The position numbers were made by a program, and so were the translations under genes. The notes below the pieces were generated by a model. That model saw only the letters and a program-made list of their open reading frames with translations, searched no databases and had not been told where the DNA came from. 64,000 nt of DNA from Trichostrongylus colubriformis. Taxonomy: Eukaryota > Nematoda > Chromadorea > Rhabditida > Trichostrongylidae. Below, in pieces: positions 41,896-52,889 of the stretch. The first letter of the stretch is position 1. Each line of letters opens with the position of its first letter. The stretch spans positions 29,055,994-29,119,993 of the forward strand of contig OZ022259.1 in the NCBI GenBank assembly GCA_963978905.1. Reading direction: 5' to 3'.

Positions 41896-42837
41896 GTGAG
41901 TGCTCTTTTTTCTGTTACACTGGGGAAGAGACGCCGAAAGCAAGATAGAGGAATGAATCCGAAAAACGGATTGGAGACACGCTTTTATCGTACGCAGTCT
42001 GTTTGCTCGGCTGACCACTCGCTTCAGTATTTTACGAAGAGTGTGTGTAACTGAGAGGGACTGGATGTGATCGTTAAAGTAGGATCCTTCACTGCGACAT
42101 GCGTGCTGTGCGTGCTAGGGACAAAGTGTTTAGATAGATACCAAGGTGAGTACCCTGTTGTGCTTATTTTAACGTATAACACAAAATCGGAAGCAGAAGC
42201 GATCACTGTGCACTACGCCTCAACTTAAGCTAGAACTTGGTAAACGCTATCTTCAGACACAGCTACATACGGCGACCTCAGCTTTCACATACACCGTATG
42301 TCACGATGCCTGTATGCCCTGGCGTAGGGCACGCATCCGATTAGGGGAGCACAGTTGGTCTGATGCAGCACTTTTGTCAAGAGAATTCTTTGAATCCCAT
42401 AATTATTGGGTTGGAATTCCTTGAAGGCGCCTTTCGATCACATTAAGGTCAACAAAACAGTTTCCAGATATCAGCATATCACTACTATTTATGGTCATGA
42501 TTGAGCGAGATCTTGATCATACCGAGAGCATTATTGGAAGGCTCGTTTTCAGGGTCTCTTGTTTGTGACGGTCATCAATTGCATCTTGAACATTTTGCTG
42601 TGTATTCACGATATAGCGCTCCTTTTTCATATAGAAACTCCTATGTTACAATGGATGAAAAAGCTGGTGAGGACCCTTCCAGGTCGAAAACAGTAATCCG
42701 TCATATCCACTACGGCTAAGTATGTCTGTTAGTGTTTGTGCGTGTGTGGTGTTTGTATATTATGTGCGTGTGTCTGTTTCAACGTAAATTCGTATCTCGC
42801 ATCATGGTCTAACTCTTATATATTGGTAGTAGATTGA
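41896..42837. other. Intron-like stretch in receptor-like gene 2
   Basis: No supported exon. A GT-rich run (CTGTTAGTGTTTGTGCGTGT type) lies near 42724-42780. Confidence 0.35.
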
Positions 42838-43275
42838 ATTGCCACTCACCCATGCCTATCATTTGCTGAGCATGCACCACTACTCTTTGGAAGTTTCGAT
42901 GATCTAGCCAACGGTACCCTTTGTTGCTCTTACAATTAGTACTATTTTAGAGAATGGTTCACTCGCTTTGCTATTGCGGATTTAGATAGCATCTAGACAT
43001 TTAAGTAGATCGCAGTATCAGAAGACAACCGCCACTATTTGGATAGCAAGATAGTTCAGAGTTTGATACACTGCTGAGCACAAATCAAATATGCTCACAC
43101 GGTGACTGTGAGCATCATACTTCAACTATAGTGATCGTATTGAATCGGTGTGCAGGATTTTCCATCCACTTGTTAGTGAATCTCATCAGCCTTTATCAGT
43201 CGTTATCAGATTCAATCCGCCACCTTTGAGGCTCCCTACATCTATTAGTGTGAACACTCCACTGTCAGTTGACGA
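42838..43275 (+). repeat. Internal duplication of receptor-like locus, unit 2
   Basis: Partner of 39548-39990, in direct orientation. The coding-like parts have diverged and contain stops, which suggests one unit is a decayed duplicate of the receptor's middle exons. Confidence 0.8.
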
Positions 43276-43971
43276 AGCGCAACGACTTTTGTGGCCTGTA
43301 CTTTCTGACGTTCCTCATCGAATTTCGTCAACAGCTACCAATCGGAATTATCCACCACTAATGTCTCTGTTCCAACCTGCAAAACACCTATGAGTGTCGG
43401 ACCAACGCTAAAAGCGAAAGGGATCTGGCAACGTTTGCCTTTTTACTCGCCTTATCAGCCTTTATCAGTTGCGTCCTCACCACTGATGTCCTCTTAACCA
43501 TATCATTTGTAAAATCCAGGATCCCATCATTGCTGTGACGCGGCATATGAATTTCGTGACAAACAGACAGATGCACACTCATGCGGGCACACATGTTTAT
43601 CGGATTGTCTGTACTAGGATTGCTATCGATCGATGCAATCTAATTCACGCCTAACGGCCGCTAGACTACCTGATTTCCTAAACAGTGGTAGGTGACCTTG
43701 CAAAGAGCGCAGTTAAACAGATGGGGGGAGGGTTGAGGTGTTCTATGGTGCACTAGTAGTAATGCTTGCCCTTAGATCCGATCCTGGCCCTTAACGGAAG
43801 TTTTGCCCACAAAGCAGCAAAGATGTCCAACTCGTGCAAGACAATCTTCCTTTTCTTTTTCTCGCTTTCTTCGTTTTGTCACCATCACTGTTCTTGACCA
43901 CTAGTTTTATATAATTATCTATTGAGATGAGCTGTGCTGCCCTGAAGCTCCTGTAACTGTTCGCATTTCAG

Positions 43972-44055
43972 GCCGAAATCAACTTCTTCCTTGTAATGTC
44001 AGCGAATGCCTACATTATCATTTTTCTCAGCCGCGCCTTACGACAAGAATTCTGA
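43972..44055 (+). CDS. Serpentine receptor-like gene 2, last exon, early stop
   Basis: After acceptor CGCATTTCAG the exon reads AEINFFLVMSANAYIIIFLS then RALRQEF and TGA at 44053-44055. It is the TM7 exon and aligns with receptor-like gene 1 (AIHFFLVMATNAYSIFFLSH, SLRQEF). In gene 1 the tail continues about 20 residues; here the same frame after the TGA still resembles it (RLCWKPVETRSFRTTVRVF). The stop is therefore a recent truncation or a pseudogene mark. Confidence 0.7.
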   Translation, partial: AEINFFLVMSANAYIIIFLSRALRQEF

Positions 44056-44079
44056 CAACGGCTGTGCTGGAAACCTGTT

Positions 44080-45270
44080 GAAACGCGTTCATTCCGTACG
44101 ACTGTGAGGGTCTTTTGAACAGATTCTTTTGAAGACTGGAATAGTCGGGATTCTTAAAATATGCACGAGCTAGCATTGTAATGCTCAAATAAGTTTTTTG
44201 CTTTACTTTTATTTTCTGCTCTTATCAGAATACTTGTGGTTGCTGGTTTCTTCATGATAAAATTGTACGCGCACTGTGAACATGTTATTGTACAGCGTCA
44301 CAAGAATTGAGCTCAAAAGAAAAAACCGATCTAAAACGAACCTCGCCTAGAATCGGCCTCTAGCTCGGCATGTTTGTGTGATTGCATTGGTTCCTTCCTA
44401 GTTAAAGAGAGGGAATATAGACATACTGTTGGAGGTGTGGAGGCGCTGAAGCACGAAGAGTCCGCGTCAGCGCTGAACGGCATGCTCAAGGCGAATCAGC
44501 ATGGCTGCACGCACTGCCGCATTACCTTTGCCGCGCCCCTTCCCCCATTTGAGTCTCCTTTTCCCACACCACTTTACGTCTACTTTTATTATTGAAGGCA
44601 GACCGATCATACACAAGGTGACACCTTGTATTTGTGAAGGCCACTGAACAATTTTATATCGGGGCTCGATAGAAATTGTTTTTTATTGACTGCTTTAAAA
44701 GCAGCTTTCGGGAAAATCCGGACGAAAAGTTAAAGAAGTAGTGAATACGAAAGCCGAGATGTCTATGTAGTATCAGGACAGTGGAGAAAAAACGCATGGA
44801 AATGGCCAAGAACTCGAGAAATAGGACCTCTTCCCACCGTTGGTTCTAGGCGCGGACGACCTTTCCGTCAAGGGGCAGGTAGTCCGCATAGGTTTCCATT
44901 GGCATTACCAAGACGTCAACATGAAGGGATGTTCGGAAATGCGACAGCATCTAATTTCATGTGATGAGCTTCAAGCTAAAAGAGAGAAAGCGCGCAGCGA
45001 TACTTTCAATCCTGCCGATCTCCTTGACCAACTATACCGTGGCCAACCACAAATCACGTCGCCTGGAGGCGGGCTGTCCTTGTCCAAGGCGGCTTGTCCT
45101 GACGAGGCCGCCTCCGCCACAGCTCAAGGGGGCGCCTTCCGCGGGGGATTTCGCCATGCATAGGCCTTCCAGACCCGTAGTTTTTCACTCAATGCCTCCT
45201 TATGCGATTCCCTGTCACCCACATTATCCCGAACACTGTCTTTAAAATCCAGGACATTTTTATTCGCTGC
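44080..45270. other. Unassigned stretch
   Basis: Frames at 44374-44595 and 44840-45163 (plus) are not recognisable; the second lies in a GC-richer patch near 45060-45150. No repeat partner found. Confidence 0.35.
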
Positions 45271-45274
45271 TGTA

Positions 45275-45720
45275 AAATTTAAGAACATGCGAAAATTCTT
45301 GCATGCTTTCTCATGCACAGGCTATATCAAAATTCTCCTGTAAATTACTACATCTACGAGAATCTCAAATTTACACTCACAAGTTAACTTACAAGTAATT
45401 AAAATACGGATTCATATTCGGTTTCAAGAACGATGCCGTGGTACGCATAACGGCAGGTAAGTCGAGCAGACGAACCCTGCAGCGTGCATCATATGGCAAA
45501 GTGCAGTCATTTCGAGCAGGTGATTAAGGTCACGATGGGATGCTAATATAGGGACGTCATACTTACTCGTCTTACATAAGGAGTTGAACGAGTGGGAACA
45601 CTGGCATGTGACTAAAGTCAGGGCCCTTTTGCCACTTTCATTTCGGGCACGTGATCAAAGTTACCAGGGGATCGCTAATATTAGGACGTCATACTTATTA
45701 GTCTTACATAAGCTCGAAAA
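45275..45720 (-). repeat. Dispersed repeat family E, copy 2, with internal tandem
   Basis: Related to the complement of 36290-36480. It contains two related blocks about 135 bp apart (45500-45586 and 45640-45715), each with GGACGTCATACTTA and GTCTTACATAAG. Confidence 0.75.
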
Positions 45721-45721
45721 T

Positions 45722-46003
45722 AGGGCGGAGGTGGTGTAGTGACAGGTGGCGCACACCCCACTCTCATGGTGCGGGGATTAAATCCCGCATCAACGCCCGC
45801 TCAGGCCAACCAAGCCTTCCATCCTTCCGGGGTCGGCAAATTGGTACCAGACTCGTTTGGGAGGATGAAAGCACTGACTTGTACATCGGTTGGCCACCGC
45901 AAGTCATTGTGTAGGCCACATCACATTCACAAGCCTCACAAGCCACCACGATTCTGAATGGAACTAGAATGTGCGGCGCATCCCAGGAAAGGATTGATCA
46001 ACG
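45722..46003 (+). mobile_element. tRNA-derived SINE, copy 2 (best preserved)
   Basis: The head of about 75 nt folds like a tRNA. GGGCG pairs with CGCCC. Box A-like TGGTGTAGTGACAGG comes next. Then TGCGGGGATTAAATCCCGCA forms a T-arm and resembles box B. A non-tRNA body of about 200 bp follows, ending GGATTGATCAAC. RNA polymerase III promoters in the head are typical of SINEs. Copies 1 and 3 share the head; copy 1 also shares the body. Confidence 0.85.
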
Positions 46004-46029
46004 AAAAAATTCTATCCTTAATCCTTTGA

Positions 46030-46195
46030 GCTCGAAAATGTTAAATGTGTTATCCGAGAGACTGAGGGATAGTATATTGTCCAGCTTCTTGGTATTGTAA
46101 TCATCAACTTCAAGCACTTTCCCGCCGCACATGATGTGCGAAGTATTCGCACATGGGATGTGAAGTGGGTCATTCGTATCAATGTGTACCCACCC
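46030..46195. repeat. Repeat family D copy 2 and left piece of family C
   Basis: 46030-46120 resembles 30350-30460. From about 46130 the sequence matches the complement of 29285-29350 until the retrotransposon junction at 46195, after which family C resumes at 49374. Confidence 0.75.
46184..46195 (+). repeat. Target-site duplication, left copy (RTE-like element 4)
   Basis: GTGTACCCACCC, matching GTGTTCCCACCC at 49374-49385 with one difference. Confidence 0.9.
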
Positions 46196-46529
46196 CTCGC
46201 ATATGGGTTCCATTTTGCCGTGGTGTGCGAGCTTGTAGCGAAAGCCGGAATACCCTACTGGGTAGGGTTAGGCCGTAACCCCATACTGGCCTCCGCGACC
46301 AAAGAACCCAAATTGCCCAAGCTCATGGTAGTACGACCGCTCCCTTGAGCGACAGGAACGCCCCGGCGAGGGTATCCTGTGGGACACAAGTTGCCAAACT
46401 CCTTCTAACCATCGCCTTAGTCCCCTGTAGGCTGTCCCTGCCCAGTCCGGTAGCGCTGGATATGCAAACAGCCAAAGGCGAAGAAATCTCAGGGCCGAAG
46501 GCTACCACAGGAAACGGACCAGAGCGAAC

Positions 46530-47250
46530 CATCTGATTGTTTGCACATACAATTGTCGCAGCATCAGTTCGGTTGCTCAGCTTTCGGCACTCATTGATAA
46601 GCTAAACGGATGATATTATCGGACTCTGTGAAACGAAGAGGAAGGAATCTATGTCTTGCACTTGGACGGACGGAACAGCTGTTTATCTTGGTGCACGGAA
46701 ACCCGGTACAACATCTGGAGGAGTCGGCTTCATCGTGGCACCGCGGTTCGCCAAATATGTCACTAACGTCACGTTCTACGGACATCGACTAGAGGTGCTG
46801 ACCGCCTCTCTCTCGAAGGATACTAACATAGCCGTAATACAAGTGTATGCACCGACCGCCGACAAGGAAGATGTGGAGCACGAGGAATTCTATGAAGAAC
46901 TTGCCAACCTTACAAGGTCGAGAAACTGTTCATACGTTATCATCAGTGGAGACTTCAATGCAAGAGTAGGCTCACGGAATGCTAGCGAGATCTGTGTTGG
47001 ACCCCACTCAGATGAAGAAAGAAACGAAGCAGGGCAGAGGCTGGTAAACTTCTGCGAAACGTTCCACTTCTACCACGGAAACAGCCAATTCTACAAACCA
47101 CGATATAGGAGGTGGACGCACATCGGTCCGAACGGACAGCACCTCCACGAGCTGGACCACATCCTCTGCAATCGCAAAACAATGACAGACGTGGCCGTTG
47201 TTCCTTCGTTCAACACTGGCAGCGATCATCGCCTGTTGAGAGCTTGATTT
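46530..47250 (+). pseudogene. RTE-like element 4 endonuclease
   Basis: Broken start around 46560-46650 (DDIIGLCETKRKE, containing a CET block), then GGVGFIVAPRFAKYVTNVTF, GHRLEVLTASLSKDTNIAVI, QVYAPTADKEDVEHEEFYEE, IISGDFNARVGS, WTHIGPNGQHLHELDHILCN and TGSDHRLLRA with a stop near 47245. All catalytic blocks are readable. The closest relative here is element 2. Confidence 0.92.
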
Positions 47251-48000
47251 CACTTCGATCGTGGACGTACACGCCTTGCTCGCGTCTTACCCAAAAGACC
47301 ACCTACAACTATACTCGACACAGCTGCCGCAGGCACGATGGCAATGGAGGAAAATTTCGCGATGCAAGAGGATCTCGACAACGACTACGAATCGCTTGTG
47401 AACACAATGAGTGGAATAAGGAATCGCTGTCGCCACAACGCCCCCACTCACCACGGGTGCCGCATCTCCTCGCATACACGGGCTCTGCTAGAGAAGCGGA
47501 GGCAAATGGATCGCAGCGTCAATCATGTGGAGTACACGATCCTCAGCAGGTTGTGCAGGATGACAGTCATCGAAGACCATACCAACAACACCCGTATCAG
47601 GTTACTGAGGGCAGCCGAGAAGAAAAGCAGCCTAAGGAGGGCTAGAAGAAGCTTGGCCGAGTACCACGTGACGATTCCGTGCTTGAAGGGCCCCGATGGC
47701 ACCCGCACTTCGTCGAGGCCGGAAATGGAAAGATTGCTAGTCGGATTTTACTCCGATCTTTACAAATCAAGTCACGTACCCACCTCGGAAACTTCGGATA
47801 CTGGAGAGGACGTTTTACCTATCCTATCTTCAGAGGTGCGCCATGCCATCGATAGCATACCTTTGGGGAAGTTGCCTGGCAGTGATGGAATCACAGTAGA
47901 ACTCTTACGAGCTTGCGATACGCCACTATATTGCATTAGCAGCGAGATACAGGCGTTATCTAATGGAGTGTGAGGTACCAACTGCTTGGAAGCGATCAAA
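47251..48000 (+). pseudogene. RTE-like element 4 linker and polymerase start
   Basis: The frame at 47338-47973 reads HTRALLEKRRQMDRSVNHVE, LLRAAEKKSSLRRARRSLAE and EVRHAIDSIPLGKLPGSDGI then TVELLRACDTPLY. The last block is the first conserved polymerase motif. It breaks near 47975. Confidence 0.9.
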
Positions 48001-49360
48001 AACAGTTCTGCTGTTCAAGAAGGGAGACAAAGAAGACTTGTCAAATTACCGCCCTATCACTCTGCTGCCAGTGCTATATAAAGTCTTCACCCGCTGTATC
48101 CTAAACCGTATATGAAGAACTTTAGACGAAGCACAGCCGGTCGAGCAGGCACGATTTCGCCGAACATTCAGCACCCTGGACCATATCACTACGTGTTGCC
48201 GCTTGATAGAGGTAGCTCGTGAACATCAAATGCCTCTCGTCTTCACATTCATCGTTTATAAGAAGGCATTTGATTCTGTAGAACCAACCATGTATGGAAT
48301 TCGCTGGAGGAGTAGGGAGTGGAAAGACGGTATATATGTGCTCTACAACGGTGCTACACTGGCTGTACAACAAGCATACGACCTTTTGTAAATGATCTTG
48401 AGGTGAAAATCGAAAAGTGGGTTCGGCAAGGACATCCGATCTCGCCAAACCTGTTCTCGGCATGTTTGCAGTCCGCCATACGTCGGTGTGATTGGACCGA
48501 TTTCGGTATCAATATAGATGGCAAGAAGTTAAATCATCTCCGGTTCGCGGACGACCTAGTGCTGATCACGTATACGACAATCGACGCATCGGAAATGCTT
48601 AGCAGCCTCAACCGTGAGGGAGCCAAGGCGGGGCTCGCTATCAACGTCGCAAAGACGAAGGTTATGCGAACACGTTCGCTCCACCAGGCGTAGTGCACCT
48701 CAACGGGAATGCACTCGAGGAAGTAGCGGAATGTGTATATATAGGCCGATCTCTCAATATGAGAAACGATCTCAAACCGGAGATCCAGAGACGTCGAAAG
48801 GCAAGTCGGTCTGCATTCAATTGCATCAAGAGTGTGATCGACGACACCAAGGACATCAAACTTCGAGCCGAGCTGTTCAATTCAACTGTCTACCGGCGCT
48901 GTGCTACAGATGCGAGACCTGGACACTGACGGCGTCGATGGAAAAACAATTGAAAACGATACAGGCTTCATTCGAACGGCGGCTGCTGGGGTTCACGCTT
49001 AGACGGCAACGGGAACTTGGCCTGCACAACTCCGACATCAGAGCAATGTCTAGAGTAAAGGATGCGCTCGCACACGCGAACGGAACAAAACATCGCTACG
49101 CAGGGCATCTGAAGCGGCGCACTGATGGCCGATGGAGTGAAGCCACTATCCGTTGGTACCCAAGAGAGCTCACGCGCCCAGGCGGCCGACCGCCTAAGCG
49201 ATGGTTTGACTCGATCGCACTCAGAAACAATGTCGTTGATCCAGCCTCATTACAGCTGATCGCCCATTGGACGACTGTGGCGCAAGATCGTTACAGCTTG
49301 AATAGAAGTTGGGACCCGCGCAAAGCCAATCGCTTGCTGAGGAACGGGTCGCCTAAGTAA
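48001..49360 (+). pseudogene. RTE-like element 4 reverse transcriptase and C-terminus
   Basis: Blocks in several frames: FKKGDKEDLSNYRPITLLPV (about 48015), LVFTFIVYKKAFDSVEPTMY (48237; the usual Asp of FxDYxKAFD is V at one place but AFDSVE is kept), VRQGHPISPNLFSACLQSAI (48425), LRFADDLVLITYT (48540, intact FADD) and INVAKTKVMRT. The C-terminus reads FERRLLGFTLRRQRELGLHN and RPGGRPPKRWFDSIALRNNV, ending at 49360. Confidence 0.92.
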
Positions 49361-49373
49361 CCTAGGTAAGTAA

Positions 49374-50270
49374 GTGTTCCCACCCGGCAGCATTGTAGAA
49401 GAGATAATACTGAAATCCCCCTTTCACAACGGAAGAGGCTACCATCGAACGTTATATAACGTACCGGACTCCAAAACCATTAAACAATGTGCACAGTAAT
49501 TGGCGCGAAGAATGTAGCAAAGTGTTGCTCTCACCATGAACGATTCCTTGATGGCCATGCGCTCATAGTGGTAGATAGGCCACCACGATGTCAGTCGTGC
49601 ATGAGGACGTAAGCGAAAGGATAAAAGTCCATCAAAGCGTTCACGTGTTAACCGCGAACACGATGGGATGTGACTGAAGTATACGCGGGAAACAAGCTGC
49701 ATCATGAACTACCGCCAGGTGGCAATCAGTAACTCTGTCTTCTTATTCTCAGTTCCTCATTACTCCACTAGTGTTCTGCGGCTAGCTAATGAAACTATTC
49801 AAGGATTCTCTTATTCAGTGGCGGTAAGTCTACCAATAATCACTCCAGTAATGATCACCGACACCAGGCATGGCATGGCGATTTTCAGGTTATGATTGGT
49901 GATAAGTGGATAATTATACGCACGTGTAACAAAGGTTTTATTACCACCTCATGTACAAGAATTTCTATAAAGGCGGAAATTCTCCAATATTCGATAGCGA
50001 TGCTCAGAAAGTGTTTGATATAAAGATTGGGTATCCATATAGAATAACGTCAGCGGAACACTTAATGTCCAAGTTCGCCACTGGTTGGATTATGGGGATA
50101 ATTACTAGTAGGCATGAAAGGGAGTGCCGCGCATAAAGGGATCTACTTCATGGCACTCTGGGATACTACGATATGCTTAGGTCATGACTATGGATATATT
50201 TCAAATGATACTTATCATTCATAAAATAATTTCACGCTTATAAATATGTTTTGAGTGATACTTATCATTC
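49374..50270 (+). repeat. Dispersed repeat family C, right piece
   Basis: It continues the repeat interrupted at 46195 and matches the complement of 28485-29285. It contains about 110 bp (roughly 49985-50095) not present in the other copy. Confidence 0.85.
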
Positions 50271-50667
50271 ATTTGGTAGAACTATTTGGGTCTCAAATGA
50301 TAGTATAAAATTCGCGATGATATTTTTGGGACTAGTATCACTATTGCAACTGTGGCAGTAACTGCTGAGGAAGAGGCGGACACTCTCCAATATTCGATAG
50401 CGATGTTCAGAAAGTGTTCGATATAAGAGTAGTTGATGTACTGACACCATCAGCTATCATATGCGAGTCAAATGAGGTATTCCAACGGGTGTGAAATGCT
50501 CGTAGTTCAGATATTACGCTACAGTACTCCTAGTCGTTGTCACTCGACAAAAATGAACATTTTTGTGTGCTAATTTGTAAATTTTCGTTGTGGATTGTAG
50601 CGTCGAGTGCTGGCATTTCATTGCAAACGTTGTTTGGTCGTTTTCCGTTTCCACTAAAACTAGCCGC

Positions 50668-50687
50668 TGAGATGAGATGAGATGAGA
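50668..50687 (+). repeat. GATGA microsatellite
   Basis: GAGATGAGATGAGATGAGAC, directly at the left edge of the palindrome. Confidence 0.9.
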
Positions 50688-50748
50688 CGATGTCGTAGAA
50701 GGCTTGCACAGATGAGGCAGTCATCTGTGCAAGCCTTCTACGACATCG
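50688..50748. repeat. Perfect palindrome, 28-bp arms, 5-nt spacer
   Basis: Arms 50688-50715 and 50721-50748 are exact complements around GGCAG. The arms begin CGATGTCGTAGAAGG. Confidence 0.95.
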
Positions 50749-50759
50749 ACTGCAGTCTA

Positions 50760-51760
50760 GGATGTTTATGATTGTGTTGTCCAGAGAATTCATCTTGTCT
50801 CCGATATTGGTGATTTTGTGTTGGATGCAGGTGTTGTCTCATCGGAAGCAACATTGAAGTTGTTCTCGTGTTCTATAACTTCTTCAGTGGATGGAATTCA
50901 GTGATGCTTCCTTGTTTGGTAGTGATGGTTTTTTGTGGCTCTCTGTCAGTAGGAGGAGCTTCAGCTGTGTCACATTCTGCGTTCGTAACGAGTGACTCTG
51001 GCTCGTGATGATTTTCCGTTCTGTAATCATACTCGGAAGAGATAAGCGATGTAGCTTAAATGACCGAGATGCACTCTGTTTCTGGGCCCTAGTTCGTCGG
51101 GTCTATTTGCAACACACGTTAAAGGAAAGCCGGTTGTTACGTACGGCTATAATGTTCTTCTGAGGGGTTGTGTTTGGTAGTCTTTGAGCATGGCTGATGA
51201 TAGTTCGTCGTCGATAGTTTTTTCCTGGAGGCTGTTTGAGTTTTTTCCTGGAGGCCGTTTGAAGCGCTGTTCGTCGAGATGGCACATAGCGCGTGAATAT
51301 TGGTGGGTGAAGGTGAGCGACTCCTTTCACTCTACGAGTTTGATATTTGCAGTCCAGTCGCTGTAGGGACGTAGAGAGAAGAGTGGAGGTTGTCTCTGCA
51401 CTTTAGGCGTTTATTGACAGTAGAGCACAGTCTGAAGCTGTGCCCTTTGCTGGAACACCTCCAGCTCACTCTTTATCGCTTCGCTTCTGCTCTTCGCTCC
51501 TCTGGAGAATTGAACTTGTGGCATGCCTGTGGTAGGTGCATTTCCCCACAGGAACACGTCCGCCTCGCCCTCTGGTTAGAGTGTGGTCTACTATTGTGTG
51601 GTATCCTTTCTTGCTGACTTGTGAAATCGCTTCGACTGAAGTTAAACAATGTCCTAGTTGGAAGTTCCATAGTCTCTCGTAGAGTAATTATCTCACCGAT
51701 GGAATCAATAATTTTGTTCAAATCATATGGGATCCTAACTTCATTTTCCTGCCTTATCAC
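50760..51760. other. Unassigned stretch
   Basis: It includes a local duplication near 51218-51262 (TTTTTCCTGGAGGC then GTTTGA, twice). No recognisable gene; the 108-residue minus frame at 51473-51799 overlaps the SINE head. Confidence 0.4.
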
Positions 51761-51765
51761 CGTGT

Positions 51766-51825
51766 AAGGGCGGAGGTGGTGCAGTGACAGGTGGCGCACA
51801 CCCCACTGTCATGGTGCGGGGATCT
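51766..51825 (+). mobile_element. tRNA-derived SINE, copy 3 (head only)
   Basis: AAGGGCGGAGGTGGTGCAGT and the following tRNA-like head match copy 2 up to GTGCGGGGAT, where similarity ends. A 3'-truncated fragment. Confidence 0.8.
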
Positions 51826-51829
51826 CAAG

Positions 51830-52500
51830 GGACAAAAATGAAATAAAACCCGTGCTATCAAAAGGCAAGATAGGAAATGATGCCGCCCTGATGGGAGCGT
51901 GTTACTAGAATTTTCAGTAACGACAGCGCATTTTATGAAATCATCCATAGTTCTGCTTCAGTCACCCAATCACCTGAAAATAAGTATTATACACCTAAAA
52001 TACAAGACAAGTAAGAAAGCAAGAACGACATTTGAGAAGAAGTAGAAAACAACAGACACGAAATCAAAAAAAAACTAACAAAAATACTTACACAAAGTCG
52101 TGCCGATGCTGCTCCAAAACTCGATCACCTGAAAAAAATAAAAGTAGAACTATAAATTAAAACACAACACGAATAAGAAAGTAAAACAATATATAAGAAG
52201 AAGTTGGAACGGTGTTTGGATTCACAAGATATTCTTGCGTTGTTATCAGAAAGAACAGCAGCTTACAGGTGGGTGCTGAATACCCATAGCTCTCGCTCCG
52301 TAGATCCGCCACGGGCTCGATCCCAGCTGCGCATTGTATTTTCTGGATTCTGTTGAAAGGTGCTCACCCTTACAAGATGTTATGTTGATATTAGATAAAG
52401 TACTAACTTAGCCATAGGTTTGACCGCTCCCTTCCTGTGGGTGCGCCATGCATCCATCTTCTAGTGATAGATGAAATGGAACCCTTGTTCTATAGAATGA
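51830..52500. other. AT-rich unassigned stretch
   Basis: Adenine-rich, no frame. The TATATAAGAAGAAG-type purine tract near 52190 is unremarkable. Confidence 0.4.
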
Positions 52501-52502
52501 TT

Positions 52503-52595
52503 TTGTCCACAACTGTGAAGCGTGTGCCTTCATCGCTACGCGATAGTGAGTGCTAAATGAGCAACGAACCCATAAACTAGATGGCGACCACCTTT
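52503..52595 (+). repeat. Direct repeat, unit 1 (about 90 bp)
   Basis: It matches 52793-52884: CAACxGTGAAGCGTGTGCC, CATCGCTACGCGAT and CCCATAAACTAGATGGCGAC. Few differences. Confidence 0.92.
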
Positions 52596-52792
52596 TGTGT
52601 GTGAATAGTAGATGGCATATGGGTAGCTTATGGATGTGAGTGCAGCAATGCCTTTTTCCGCTCCTCGGTGGATACGGACATGTCGTCCTTGCACGCATCA
52701 ATGTTTACACTAGTGTAGCAATGCATCAACATAGAGACACAGTTCACGATAATATGAAAATCGTGATTCCATCCGCGAGTAAATAGGCCCTT

Positions 52793-52884
52793 CCACAACG
52801 GTGAAGCGTGTGCCATCATCGCTACGCGATGGTGAGTGCTAAATGAACAACGAACCCATAAACTAGATGGCGACCACCTTTTCA
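52793..52884 (+). repeat. Direct repeat, unit 2 (about 90 bp)
   Basis: Partner of 52503-52595, 290 bp downstream. Confidence 0.92.
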
Positions 52885-52889
52885 AGATG

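Larger units (their letters stand above)
46196..49373 (+). mobile_element. RTE-like element 4, inserted in repeat family C
   Basis: A 3178-bp plus-strand non-LTR retrotransposon. It is bounded by a 12-bp target duplication and ends in TAGGTAAGTAA. The uninterrupted target repeat exists at 28485-29350 on the other strand, which confirms both junctions. Coding order is endonuclease, linker, reverse transcriptase, C-terminal GRPPKRW domain. Many frame breaks. Confidence 0.95.

Noticed and set aside
45722..45800. A functional tRNA gene at the SINE head
   Set aside because: The arms are degenerate, the same head recurs attached to a shared non-tRNA body, and one copy is truncated; a SINE fits better.
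46345..46536. 63-residue frame near the start of RTE-like element 4 as a separate gene
   Set aside because: It lies in the element's 5' part and has no independent support.
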